Shown piece by piece: positions 1 through 11,222 of a DNA stretch of 64,000 bases (positions within the stretch are counted from its first letter, which is position 1; every line of letters starts with the position of its first letter). The position numbers were made by a program, and so were the translations under genes. The notes under the pieces are model-generated. The model saw only the letters and a program-made list of their open reading frames with translations. It had not been told where the DNA came from and did no database searches. Where the stretch lies: contig CM066994.1 of NCBI GenBank assembly GCA_033977485.1, forward strand, positions 28,532,637 through 28,596,636. Reading direction: 5' to 3'. Source of the DNA: Hydrangea macrophylla. Its lineage: Eukaryota > Streptophyta > Magnoliopsida > Cornales > Hydrangeaceae.

Positions 1-159
1 CTTAACTACTTTCAGTGAGTTTTTACTCACTTGGTTTCTTTATTATAATGTTTTCAAGCTTTTGAGGATGTTTAGATGTAGTAAACTCGTCCTTAAGATG
101 TTTACAGGTACTGTTTTACAAATTCGCTTAAGAAGATGACTCTCGAGCGATTGATATAG

Positions 160-435
160 TATCTACAACTTGCGATGTACGCGGTGGACAGACGTATGTG
201 TCCATGACTTGTGGTGACATAGTAGATCTAACGGTAGGTCATGGCAATAGAAGTGATGTGTTGATGCTTGAAGCGTTAAATACCTGACATGCGGTGGACT
301 GTGCATATGTTCTTAAAAGCGAAGAATGGATTGACGTATTATCTATGACTTGCAGTGTACGCGGTAGATGGCCTCTATGACTTGCGGTGTTACGCGGTAG
401 ATGCATGGTATCTATGCCTTGCAGTGACGCGGTAG
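160..435. repeat. Short imperfect tandem motif cluster
   Basis: A motif of the form ACTTGCRGTGTACGCGGTAG recurs about five times with variable spacing, often with TCTATGACTTG before it and GTAGA or GTGGA after it. No coding potential is evident. It is probably a decayed minisatellite inside retroelement-derived sequence. Units are imperfect, so the edges are approximate. Confidence 0.5.
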
Positions 436-648
436 ACAAAACATTGGTATATCTTGGGGTTTTATAATTGAGTCTGTTCCAATGGTCAATAGTGTGCTGA
501 GTCTGTTACTAACAAGACGATAAGGGTTGAGCAAGCGATGTTAAAGAAAGATATTATTGTAACACTATATCTTAGACACTTTCATAACTTGTTATTACGT
601 TATAACCTTGGTACCCTGTGAGTTTCAATTTTACTCAGCTCTCAGTAA

Positions 649-828
649 GTTGACGGCCGTTATTGCCTGGACATTCCCTATCCAGACTACCCTATTCTTA
701 ATAATGCAGGTAGTGAAACGTACGTCGACGACTACTACCCAGAGGAGGATTATGCTGCGGGTGGCCTCAGTAATGATGATTATGCCGGGGAAGAGTACTA
801 CGCTGATGACTACCCCTACGCCAGCTAG
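649..828 (+). pseudogene. Possible C-terminal coding relic, acidic and tyrosine-rich
   Basis: One frame is open from just after a TAA at 646-648 to a TAG at 826-828. Its translation is unlike random sequence: it ends in a tail very rich in Asp, Glu and Tyr (for example DDYYPEEDY and EEYYADDYPYAS). It has no start codon at its beginning. The upstream sequence TCAGTAAGT resembles a splice donor rather than an acceptor. I do not recognise the family. It may be the end of a retroelement or captured-gene protein. The other frame over this stretch (608-841) looks less protein-like. Seen: composition and stop. Inferred: former coding status. Confidence 0.25.
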
Positions 829-1100
829 AGAAGGAAGATAGATACTTAGCTTTTATAATTCTGTTAAACTTTATTATGTTTGTTTAAAATGGGTACTTGG
901 GCATATGTTGTCTCCAGACCTGTTTTGTTCCCGTGGACCAACTCTGATGTTTGTGATATGCACCTGTTATTATATTCAGTTTGATAATGTTACTGTTCCT
1001 TTTTGCCCTTTGGACTAGTACTGTGTGGTGTGGATAATTAGTGACTTTCACCATTCATTCCCTACGGACCCAAAAAGAACATTTATTTTTCTCTATTTTT
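829..1100. other. Non-coding stretch, no recognised feature
   Basis: AT-rich sequence between the acidic relic and the gypsy gag relic. No credible gene was seen. It may be the 3' region or LTR of one of the neighbouring retroelement fragments, but no boundary motifs could be assigned. Confidence 0.4.
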
Positions 1101-1101
1101 G

Positions 1102-3418
1102 CTACTCCGTGGCATGACAAATATGCTTAGTCATTTCTTTTGATGGTTCTTCAAAAGCATAAATTAAATTATATTCATTACGGATAGTAAACTTTAATAG
1201 TTTTACCTCTGGGTCGTCTACTTTCGAGGCCTTATCCTCTTCATCATCCTCAACCATCTGTTGGTTTTCTTTAGCTTCGAAGGTTATTAGAAGAGTAAAG
1301 GCAGTGTTGACTTCCATTGGCATTGGCAATGAACCAAATTGTCTTTGAGAAATTTTTTCTTTCTTTTCTTTCTCCAAGATTTTTTGAGCATTTGGACAAA
1401 TCTGCTAATTTCCCAAATTGTGGGATTCTCCAATGGTAATATCTTCATCTTCAATACTCATGGCTTTTTCTAACTCTTTTACCTTGAGCTCTATAGAACT
1501 TTCTTCTGAGGTGGTACCACCATCAGTATCATTTCCTCTGTCATACCTTGGGTTCGTCTTCAAATCCATGTGAGGGTCCTTGTCTATCTTTTCAACCTTC
1601 ATTTGTGAAATTTTTTCCTAAAAGGTAAATTTCCTTTAAATTTTCCTTTGTTAAGTTCGATTAATGGTAAGAACCAAATCTTGGTTCTTATTCTTTGGGT
1701 TTTGAAGGACATACCAGTGGTTCGAATCAACCAGAGGAGGTTTGAGCATTTTGAGCTTAGGCTCAGATTCTGCCTTTTCCTCAAACATGTGTTTCACTCT
1801 CTCATCCTGTAAAACAAACCAGTTAGGTACACCAGGTACCAAAGAAGACATATTTGGTTCGAGAGGATCTGATACTTTCTTAGCTGGTACAACTAGAGGC
1901 CTTGTCATTAATTCCACCATTTTTGGTGGCATAGCTACAGGTGCCATCATATAATACTTCATTTTTTGCTTAGCCCCAAAGGCTACTTGCTGTCTCTTGG
2001 GTTTAGGTCCTGATTCAGGCCTAATATATTGAATGATTCTCCTTGGTCCATAAAATGGATTTGCCATTGTGTTCTTCCAGAAGTACCCTTTAAAATTAGG
2101 GAAAACCTCGAATATCCAGCAAACATTGGACCAGAAGCCATCGAAGCCTGATAGATTGGTCCTTGAAATTGTCCCTTTTTAACGTGCATCATTAGCTGGG
2201 GAAATAAGCCAGTTGATGATATGGGCTGCATGTTTGAAGCCTGTTCCTTAGACTTACTTTCCTTGATATTTCTTTTCTTGCACATATCAGCATACTCATT
2301 CCCACACCTGATACACAACTGTGTGAGAATCTTTGGATCAAGGTTTGGCCCTACAGATTCATGCTTAGCCAATTCCTCCAGTTTCTTTGCATGCTTTGCC
2401 TCACTCACCTTTTCCCTTTGTTCAATCTTTGACATAAGGAACTTAGTGGTCTTAAATACTGAGGCTTGAACCATGTTGATGGATAATTCATGCACTGTTG
2501 GGAATGGGTCTTCATCAATTCCCATAGCTTGCTTGTCTTGCTGAGGGAACTTTAACTTCCCTTTCTTGATCAACTCTTGGATCCTGTCTCGAAACACAGC
2601 ACTCTTGTTAGTTGGATGTGTCCAAGCATTATGCCATTTGCAATATTTCTCATCTTTCATTTCTCCAGAAAAAGGTAATTTAACGTCATCGGGCAATTTC
2701 ATAACTTTACCCTCTAAGAGATGATAAAAAATTTCATCTGCCTTATGAATATCAAAAGAATATCTTTTGAAAGATCCTTTTTGCTTTTTAAGATTTAGCA
2801 GATGCATTCTTTTTCGCCAAACTTTTACAAGTGAAAGGCTCATTCCCTACTATCTGAGCAGCATCTATCTTATAATTAGGGTCTTTAAAATAGGTTTTGA
2901 GTGAAGAAGCATTTCTTTCAGTCTTTTCTTCTAACAAAGTTTCATACCTAGAGACTCGAGCAGTTAATTCTACCAGATCTCTAAATTCTATAGCATCGAA
3001 TTTCTTCCTAACTCTAAATTCGAGGCCAATTTGTGCTAATTTCGCAAACTCAGATTCTGGCAAAACAATTTTACATTTTGTTCTTATTGTCTTAAACCTA
3101 TTTATAAATTGAGTAGCCTTCTCATTAGGCTTTTGACTTAGCCTAGCCAAATCAGCCATTGAGACTTCGGGTTCTGTTTGAAAACATTGAGCGTGGAATA
3201 GATCTTCCATTTGAGCCCAATTTTGAACAGAGTTTGGTGCTAAATTGATAAACCAAGTGAAGGTTGTGTCAGTTAATGAATTAACAAATAGCCTGCATTT
3301 TAAAAATTCATTCAAAGCAGCATCAGCACATAGACTTGTGAATTTTGCAATGTGTTCAACTATAGATTGACTTCCATCACCAGAAAATAGGGTGAATGTA
3401 GGAAACTTGAAACTAGTG
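1102..3418 (-). pseudogene. Ty3/gypsy gag relic
   Basis: The minus strand holds a broken gag. Its first block (about 2788-3418) reads as a Retrotrans_gag capsid domain: FPTFTLFSGDG, then FLKCRLFVNSLTDTTFTWF, then the region around NEKATQFINRFK. A second block, shifted in frame (1983-2843), contains KADEIFYHLLEGKVMKLP and the CKWHN..THPTN zinc-binding-like segment common in plant gypsy Gag. There the expected second cysteine has become Ser (NKSAVF). Acidic, Lys/Glu-rich segments continue down to 1102 in further frames. At least three frame changes and several stops break it. No RT or integrase follows and no LTR is visible, so this is a fragment. It is cut off abruptly at about 3420. Confidence 0.75.
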
Positions 3419-3420
3419 TG

Positions 3421-3919
3421 TTAGGGTAGGGTGCCTAAATAAAAAAAATGTGCTATTCTCTCTTAGTATTTTCTAAATTTTCAGATTTGGACCCTCCAAC
3501 TTAGCTTGTGGAAGTCAAATTTTTTATATTTATTTTTAAAGAGTAATGCTATACTTCCCAAATTTGCATCTCAAATGTAGTTCCCAACACATTTACATAC
3601 AGGCTCCTTCGAATTGATAAGTTTTACATAGTGGTTCATGCCTATATACAAATACAACACTTGTCATCAAAAATCATTAGCAATTACAAACATCAAACAT
3701 TAGTACTCTCAAAACAGGAAAAATACCTCACATAGTAAACTATAATCTTTCAGATACACAAAAAAAAATCATACTAAAAAATATGTATAAATAGCTCCAT
3801 AAAAAATTGCCTTGGGGGCGTTGCCTTCGAATCCCAATCTTGGCCTCTTGGTTAACCTAAATAGTAACTCGGCACCCCCAAGTATAAATTCTTGGTTTCG
3901 CCCCTGCATACATGCATAC
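3421..3919. other. Intervening AT-rich DNA without a gene
   Basis: Between the gypsy gag relic and the copia LTR. It has poly-A-like runs and no coding frame of note. I see no terminal repeats that would define an element. Confidence 0.4.
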
Positions 3920-4341
3920 TCTATTAGGATTGTGCCTAAAATTTCATTAGTAATTGTTTCCTAATCTTTGATTTGTTTTCATTATCTGGTGCTTTCCTTA
4001 TCAAATAAGGTTTCCTTTCAAGGTGGAAGTGACCTCTTTTATAGGAATATTTGTGACAGTATTCCTTGATGTACAAGACTTACCATAGGGGTAAACCCTA
4101 CTATAACTAGGATTGGAACTCTACAATCTATAAATATAGGGCTTACTCAAGGGATTGATAAGATTTGTTGGAAATCTTCTACATATACAAGAGAGGGCTG
4201 CAAAGTTGAAATCTTGTTGTTTTGATTTCTTGATTTTTCTTTAGTGGTTATGTCGTACTTGTCATATTTATCTCCATCTTTTATGGGTGTGATTTTTTTT
4301 CTTTATTTATTTATTTTTTTATTTTGGGCCCATTCCCAACA
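3920..4341 (+). repeat. 5' LTR of an old Ty1/copia element
   Basis: The stretch starts near TTAGGATTGTGCC and ends CCCAACA, immediately before a copia-type primer-binding site. A TATA-like CTATAAATATAGGG lies near 4128-4141, which fits the U3/R boundary. The first bases are mutated from the expected TG, so the left edge is approximate. The matching 3' LTR is absent because the element is cut at 5638. Confidence 0.65.
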
Positions 4342-4343
4342 AG

Positions 4344-4355
4344 TGGTATCAAAGC
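4344..4355 (+). other. Primer-binding site (initiator tRNA-Met type)
   Basis: TGGTATCAAAGC lies two bases after the LTR. It differs by one base from the standard plant copia site TGGTATCAGAGC, which pairs with the 3' end of initiator tRNA-Met. It fixes both the orientation and the LTR end. Confidence 0.75.
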
Positions 4356-4369
4356 TAGATTGAGAATCC

Positions 4370-5638
4370 ATGGCAATTGGAGATTATTCGCTTGGGGAGA
4401 CGCGAATGGCAATAGAAAAGTTTGATGGCGAGAAGAATTTCAGCATGTGGCAAGTGCATATGAAGGATGCCTTGGTGTAACAAGGTATAGAGGATGCATT
4501 GTGTGATGAAGATAACAAATCGAAAGGGATGACCAACAAGATGTGGAATAGGATTAACTCTAAAGCCGTTAGCATCATGCGACTGAGTTTGGTGGGCGAT
4601 GTGGTGTACGATGTCATGGGGGAGACCTCCGCAAAAGCTTTGTGGGAAAAGCTTGAGAATCTCTATTTGGGGAAGAACTTCACCAATCGTCGTATGTTAA
4701 AGCAAGAGTTGTACTCCTTTAGGTGTACAGAAGGAGTTGATCTTCAAGTCCATATAGGTGAGTTTAACAAGTTGTGTGAGTTATCCAATGTTGGCTTCAA
4801 ACTAGACGACGCAAAGCTATCATTCTCATTATGTCAATAAAATCTATCCATAATCAATTATTCAATACATTGTTGTATGTATATTATTGTATGGGAGAGA
4901 TACCATAACGGTGGAATAGGTGAAAAAAGCTCTATTCTCTAGCAAGAAGATGGATAACAAAGAGGGAAAGTTGCAAGATGTACAAGCACTTGTTATATAA
5001 TAGAGGCCAAGGCATGTGAAGAAGAACTCTAGCGAAGGCGATAGTAGAGGAGCACGACATAGAACTCTTATGAAGGACAATGAGTATTACTATTATAGAG
5101 AGAAGGGTCACTTTATGCGAGATTGCCCAGCGAAGAAGGATAATAGAGGTGCCACTGCAAACATGTTGGAACATTCATACGAAGATGTCATAGAAATCAT
5201 GACAATTATAGAGGAGGAGAAGGAAATCGCGGATTGAGTTATTGATTCAACTTGTTTTGCTCACTTATGTTCGCATGTAGATTGGTTCTTGTCCTACTAA
5301 CCGATGGATGGAAAAGTCTATATGGCAAACAACACAGCTAGAGAAATCAAGGGTGTTAGAACCGTTCGAATCAAGACTTTAAATGGGTGACAAGGCTTTT
5401 GACAGATGTACTTCATGTTCTGGGTTTGAGGAGAAACGTAATTTTTTTTGGGAATGTTGGATTCCAAAGGATGCTTGTTTGTCGCGAAGAGAGGCCCCAT
5501 GAATGTGAAGTGGAATTCTTGTATAATGTTCTTGGGGAAGAAGGTTGGAAATTTGTACGTTTGTTGGGGAGTACAGATTTTGGGAATATCGCTAAGAATA
5601 AGAGGGTGTGGAAGCCGGTGGGAGAAATTATAGGAAAT
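4370..5638 (+). pseudogene. Ty1/copia gag and start of pol, truncated
   Basis: The ATG at 4370 opens a frame beginning MAIGDYSLGETRMAIEKFDG, followed by a UBN2-type copia Gag core (KFDGEKNFSMW, ALWEKLENLYLGK). An in-frame TAA near 4480, probably from CAA, interrupts it early. A second stop follows LSFSLCQ at about 4840. A zinc-knuckle remnant YYYYREKGHFMRDC at about 5086-5130 has lost its first two cysteines. A protease-like IDSTCFAHLC and a LTDVLHVLGLRRN segment (protease to pre-integrase) follow in other frames. The reading is cut at 5638, where a minus-strand copia element begins, and does not resume beyond that element. A dead 5' fragment. Confidence 0.8.
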
Positions 5639-6365
5639 TGATTATGAAAATAAAAATTGTGCAGCGGAAAGTAAGCGTTAAAAACTTTGTATCTCAGAAT
5701 CTACTACTCATGTGAATCTAGTAGCATCTAGAGAAGAAGACTGCAGTTCTCAATAATCAACTCGGTGACATTCTCAAGGGAATGCTTACTCTTTATCAAA
5801 GGATTCTATCTTGACAATATATGTTCACAACCCTATGAACATGACATACCCAAGATACCCAGGTGTTGATCTTTAAGACCTCACTGATTGGTAAGTCAAA
5901 GCAGTCACACCCACAGTCTGTGTTCGTAATCGTCTCAAGATTAAGAACACGTACCTTGTACAAGTTATGAGTTCCTATCGACTAATGACAGTTTTAAGTG
6001 TCGATAAGAAAGCTCATGGTCTGTCAATGCACTATAAGCACTAGTATATCAACTAAGAGTCTCATACTCTAGTGACCATTGAGATTCATCACTCCATCTA
6101 ATGGTAGTTAATCATGCTATAGTGTATACCTGATGAGATATCTAGTCTCATCATCCACTGTGACAAGTTCTAAATATTAAAGAATCGTAATTCGTACCTC
6201 ACTTGTATGTATCTCATACAAACACTAATTACTTACTATGATATTTAATGATTAACAATCATCTCATGAAAGAAACATACACAATGAAATGTAAAGATGA
6301 TATCCATATATTAAAATGTCAATGTCTCATATATAAAGTAATGGTTTGAGGGCACAATCCCAACA
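5639..6365 (-). repeat. 3' LTR of the minus-strand copia element (short form)
   Basis: Read on the minus strand it begins TGTTGGGATTGTGCCC at 6365 and ends CATAATCA at 5639, about 727 bp. The first roughly 620 bp and the last roughly 100 bp resemble the 1495-bp LTR of the young copia element. The middle of about 750 bp, which in the young element holds the palindrome cluster and TATA box, is absent. The polypurine-like AAGTGGGAGTT precedes it on the minus strand. Confidence 0.8.
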
Positions 6366-6380
6366 AACTCCCACTTGCAC

Positions 6381-9300
6381 TCATAACCATTCAGGACTAC
6401 ATATGAAACCTAGACTATCTAGATGATGATCAAAGACCTTCTGGGGCAAGGCCTTTGTAAACGGATTCGCAAGATTGTCAGTAGTGGCAATCTTGGTGAC
6501 AGTCACATCTCCACATTGAACAATCTCTCGAATTAGATGATATTTCCGCTCTACGTGCTTTTCCTTTCCATGGTTCCTTGGCTCCTTGGACTGAGTCACT
6601 GCCCTACTATTATTGCAGCATAGCATAATTGGAGACAACGACACTAGTACCACCTCGAGCTCCATAAGGAACTTCTTGAGCTAAACAGCTTTCTTTACGC
6701 CTTCATAAGTAGCCACATACTCAGCTTCTATAGTTGAGTCTGCAATGCATTTTTGCTTAATGCTCCTCCAACTAATTTCACCACCTCCAAGGGTAAAGAG
6801 ATGTCCGGATGTTGACTTTCTCGAATCTTTATCTGACATAAAGTTCGAGTCAGTGTATCCTACTAGAATTAACTTATCCCCGCCGTACATAAGCATGTAA
6901 TCTTTAGTACTTCTCAAGTGCTTAAGAATGTACTTAATGGCTGTCCAATGCTCTGGACCAGGATTCGACTGATATCTACTAACCATGCCAACGGCAAAGC
7001 AGATATCTATTCTAGTGCATAACATCGCATACATGAGACTTCCCACTGCTGAAGCATATGGAACGCCTGCCATGCAATTCCTCTTCTCTTGTGACATAGG
7101 ACACTGATCCTTGGAGAATGCTAAACCATGCTTGAAAGGTACTAAACCTTTCTTTGTGTTATCCATGGAAAACCTAGTTTGTACCTTCTCGATATAACTA
7201 GCTTGAGATAATCCCATTATCTTTCGCTTACGATCCCGAAAGAGCTTTATCCCAAGGATATAGTTCGCCTCTCCTAGATCCTTCATATCGAAAGTACTAG
7301 CTAGCCAAGCCTTAATTGATGACAATGCCCTTACATCATTCCCAATGAGTAGAATGTCATCAACATAAAGCACAAGAAAGGCTACCACCTTACCTCCACA
7401 TTTCTTGTATACACAAGGTTCATCCAGATTCTGTATGAAACTATATGATTTGACCACTTGGTCAAATCGAATGTTCCAACTTCTGGATGCCTGCTTAAGC
7501 CCATAAATGGATTTTTGTAGCTTGCATACCAAGTTACCTTTTTCGCCAACTATGAACCCTTCTAGTTGCTGCATATAGATGTCCTCCTTAAGATTGCCAT
7601 TCAAGAATACAGTCTTGACGTCCATCTACTAGATCCAATAATCTAGGCATGCAGCAATGGATAAGAGTATTCTGATGGATTTGAGTATGGCTATCAGCGA
7701 GAAGGTTTCCTCATACTCAATGCCCTCCCTCTGACCATAACCTTTTGCTACAAGCCTTGCCTTAAAGGTCTCAACCTTTCCATCAGATCCTCTTTTCCTC
7801 TTGTAGACCCACTTATAAACCAATGAGTTTAATATTGGCAGGAAGTTCTACAAGATCCCAGACCTAATTAAAATCCAAAGATTCCAATTCAGCCTTCATA
7901 GCTTTAACCCAATGAGCTGAATCAACATCAGCCATTAGCTCTTTGTATGTGGTAGGATCAGCTTCAAATTCTATGAAGACAACATCAAAAAATTCTCCTA
8001 AGAACATGTATTTGTCAGGCTGGCTGACCATCCTCCCAGTATGCCGAGGTACCGGTGTGGAAATGGGTGAAGAAGTGGTATTTTCTTGTCTTACATCGTT
8101 ATTGACTACGGGTAGGACTGAGGGCTCTTCTTCTATCTCTTTCAGATCTATCACTCCCTTAGGTTTATGGTTTATGATATAATCATCCTCCAAGAAAACA
8201 ACATTTGTACTACTAAACACTTTCTGTTTTCTTGGATCATAAAAATACCATCCATAATTACCCTTTGTATACCTTACGAAGTAATATACTTCTGATCTAG
8301 TTTCCAATTTACTCATCTTTCCTTTCAGCACATGTGTTGGACACCCCCATATTCAGAGATGTTGCAAAGAGGGATTGCATCCAATCCACATCTTCTGTGG
8401 TGTCTTAGGAACGAATTTTCTTGGAACAAGATTTAGTATGTTCGTAGCGGTTTTCAAAGCATAACCCCAAAGAAATAGTGGCAACTCGGAATAACTCATC
8501 ATCGACCTAGTCATGTCTAAAAGAGTCTGGTTCCTTCTCTCTACTACACTGTTCTGTTGAGGCGTACCAGGTGCAGTCAACTGTGATAGAATCCCATTTT
8601 TTACGAGGTGATCAATAAAGTCATTAGAGAGGTACTCGCTACCTCGATCAGATCGAATGGCTTTGATATGTGTGCCCAATTACTTCTTCACTTCAGCCCT
8701 AAACTCTTTGAACTTTTCAAAGGCTTCAGACTTGTGCTGCATCAGGTACAGATATCCATATCTGGAGTGGTCATCAGTAAATGTAATAAAACACTCATAA
8801 CCATCTCATGCTCTAATATTTATTGGTCCACACACATTAGTATGGACTAATTCCAACCATGCATTGGTCCTATTGCCCTTTGCAGGAAAAATGGCCTTTT
8901 GGTCATCTTACCCTCTAAACAAGACTTGCTGACTTCCATTGGTTCAAGAACCAAATCGTGTAAGACCCCTTCTTTGACTAGTCTGCCAATCCTATTTAGA
9001 TTGATATGGCCAAGCCTCATATACCAAAGCCTTGTTGGATTAGTGGAATGTTCCTTTCTTTTAGATGGTACAGTTACCACTGAGTTATTAAGTTCCATAT
9101 TAGAATCTTCATAAATAATTAGAGCTATCACATACAAGTCGTTAGTTTTAACACCAGAGCATATAAAAGAACCATTTCTTTTAATGACAACTTCAGTTCC
9201 AAAATAAAAAGAATAGCCTTTATTCGATAAATCAGAAACTGAAATTAAATTATGTCTCATTAAAGGGACATTAAGTACATCTAATAAAACTAAAGTCTTA

Positions 9301-9509
9301 TTGTCCTCAAATTCTAAAACTACCATTCCTATAACAACCGCGAAAACGGTTGTGCTAGATCCCAGAGTCAGCACGATTTCTCCATCATTGCATTTCCTGG
9401 TTGATCTGAACCCCTGCAACGAATTACAGATATGGTTAGTCGCACCAGAATCAATGCACCAAGTGTTTGAAGTATCCGTTATAAAACTCACTTCAATCAT
9501 GTGATTCAA
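6381..9509 (-). pseudogene. copia pol relic: protease, integrase, RT, RNase H
   Basis: Reading leftwards on the minus strand. The protease has CIDSGATNHICNS. The pre-integrase has [18 protein letters not shown] followed by SCLEG. The integrase has IRSDRGSEY and NSVVERRN. The RT has [26 protein letters not shown] and [12 protein letters not shown]. The RNase H has [20 protein letters not shown] and ADSTIEAEYVA, ending PEWL near 6381. Frames break near 8850, 8340, 7830 and 6670. Substitutions such as NGVAE to NSVVE suggest long inactivity. It is nonetheless a useful reference for the young copy, because it preserves the original homopolymer lengths at two frameshift sites. Confidence 0.85.
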
Positions 9510-10355
9510 TCATACCTTGAACTCTTATAGCTAAGAATTCTGGACAGTTCCTCTTCCAGTGGCCTTTCTTATAGCATTGGAAATACTTTCCTTTGCCTTG
9601 GCCACACACCTTCCCCTTGCCCTCACCTTTTCCCTTAGATTTTGCAATCTTAGGGACCGCACTAGTGCCAACCTTCTTATTCTCTTTCTTACCTTTTGGC
9701 ATAGATCGGGAAGAGGAAGAGCTTTTCTCAGTATTCAAAACATTGCCCCCAAGCTTGATCACCCCTTCTGCTGCCAAAAGAGAACTCATTAATTCGCTGA
9801 TTGAGAAATTCATTTGGTTCGTGTTATAGTTAAGTTTAAATTGAGAAAATGACGGCGATAGTGAATTGAGGATCATATCAACTTGGGTCATGCGCCGATG
9901 TTGGCACCAAGGGTCTCTAGTTTGTTTAAATAACCAATCATTTTTAAAACATATTCTTTGACTGGAGTCCCTTTCGATATATTCGCACTCATTATCTTTT
10001 GCATAGCAACCTGTCTAGTAGGTCTGCCATGTTCCCCAAACATTTCTTTGAGGCTCTTGATAATGGCACTGGCAGAATCATTTGATTAGAATTGGTGTTG
10101 CAACACACCAGCCATAGAGGGGAGAATATAGCAACGGGCCATTCCATTCAATTTCTTCCATTTATCGAACTCGCATCTAGTAGCTACCAAAGCATTTGCA
10201 ATGAGTTCTTCAGGGCATGGGGTGGTGAGGACATATATGTGATCCTCCATAGTTAAAATGATGCCTAGGTTACGTTTCCATTCTGTGTAGTTTTTTCCAG
10301 TTAACTTATTCTGAGTGAGTATAGTGGCAAGTGGACTAAATGCAGATCCAGACAT
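9493..10355 (-). pseudogene. copia gag relic
   Basis: It starts at the ATG at 10355 with MSGSAFSPLATILTQNKLTG, nearly the same as the Gag start of the young element at 27380. A stop after GVLQHQF (10086) and a break near 9891 divide it. The last part holds LSPSFSQFKLNYNTNQMNF, a basic Lys/Gly-rich linker and a zinc knuckle FQCYKKGHWKRNC whose first cysteine has become Tyr. It runs into the protease frame at about 9509. Non-functional. Confidence 0.85.
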
Positions 10356-11222
10356 TATGATTACTGAAAAATCAAACAGACAAAATAAATCTAGATATCA
10401 GAATTTGACAGTTTGGAATAAAAGAATCATTAAAACTCTTATTTTAAAAACAAAGTCGCCAGAATATCAAAACAAAAAAGCAAAGCCTCCCTGTGGCGGT
10501 CAATACTCGATCTTTTGATTAATCATGAATTGTCCGCTATGCAACTTTTGCAAAACAAGTTATGACTCCCAAACCTATTTGATATCTAAGTTTTTGAATA
10601 ATGCTCCGTATGGAATCCCTTACACATAGCTTAGCTAGTGTACACCATTAACTAGGATCCAATCACAACCGCCTTAAGTAGTGCCTCCGTGTGGTGGTCA
10701 TCCTCTAACACATCTGATTGATCCTATTTGTATGAAGTTCACATCAGTAACCAATGAGTATTGTATCCTCCGTATGGAATGATCACCCATGGCTGGGTGA
10801 CACAGAATACTCCACTCATCTTACAGTGAACTGTTAATGGAAGATCGTGGGTGTTATTAATAAGACCCTCTCCCACTAGTTTTAAAAAATATGGATTTTG
10901 CTTTTGAAAAAATTGTTTCTACACATTACCCATGAACATCCAATGTTTATTAATGCGTTGAAACGATTTTTAATTTTCATTTTAGAAAACTTGTTTTTAT
11001 AATGCATGTAGTAACAACATATTTAATATTCCAATCACAAACAAGCATATAAAAACAAAAAAGCTAAAATTGAAATAAAAGCATCAAAACGATGCCTCTA
11101 TCTCCCATGACTCTATCTTCATAGAACCTCCTTCTTGGTTTGGTCGCCTCTGGCTCCATCTTCATGGACTTCGGCTTACTCTTCCATCTTCATGGATTTT
11201 CTAATCTATTACTCAAATACCC
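10356..11222 (-). other. 5' leader of the minus-strand copia element
   Basis: This non-coding stretch matches the leader at about 26480-27379 of the young copia element in inverse orientation: the CCTCCGTGTGGTGGTCA-like segments and the repeated CCATCTTCATGGA boxes. It ends at about 11222, where homology switches to a gypsy LTR. No primer-binding site or 5' LTR follows. Confidence 0.65.

Larger units (their letters stand above)
5639..11222 (-). mobile_element. Decayed minus-strand Ty1/copia element, lacking its 5' LTR
   Basis: It is in the same family as the younger element at 24182-32879. Gag, protease, integrase, RT and RNase H all match in order, and part of the leader is shared. Its 3' LTR is at 5639-6365. 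On the other side, leader sequence runs to about 11222 and is replaced abruptly by a gypsy LTR, so the primer-binding site and 5' LTR are missing. Many stops and frameshifts make it inactive. It landed in, or now abuts, the older copia fragment at 5638. Confidence 0.85.

Noticed and set aside
608..841. 77-residue frame starting MVPCEFQFYS
   Set aside because: A different frame of the same bases (649-828) gives a much more protein-like, biased translation; this one looks random.
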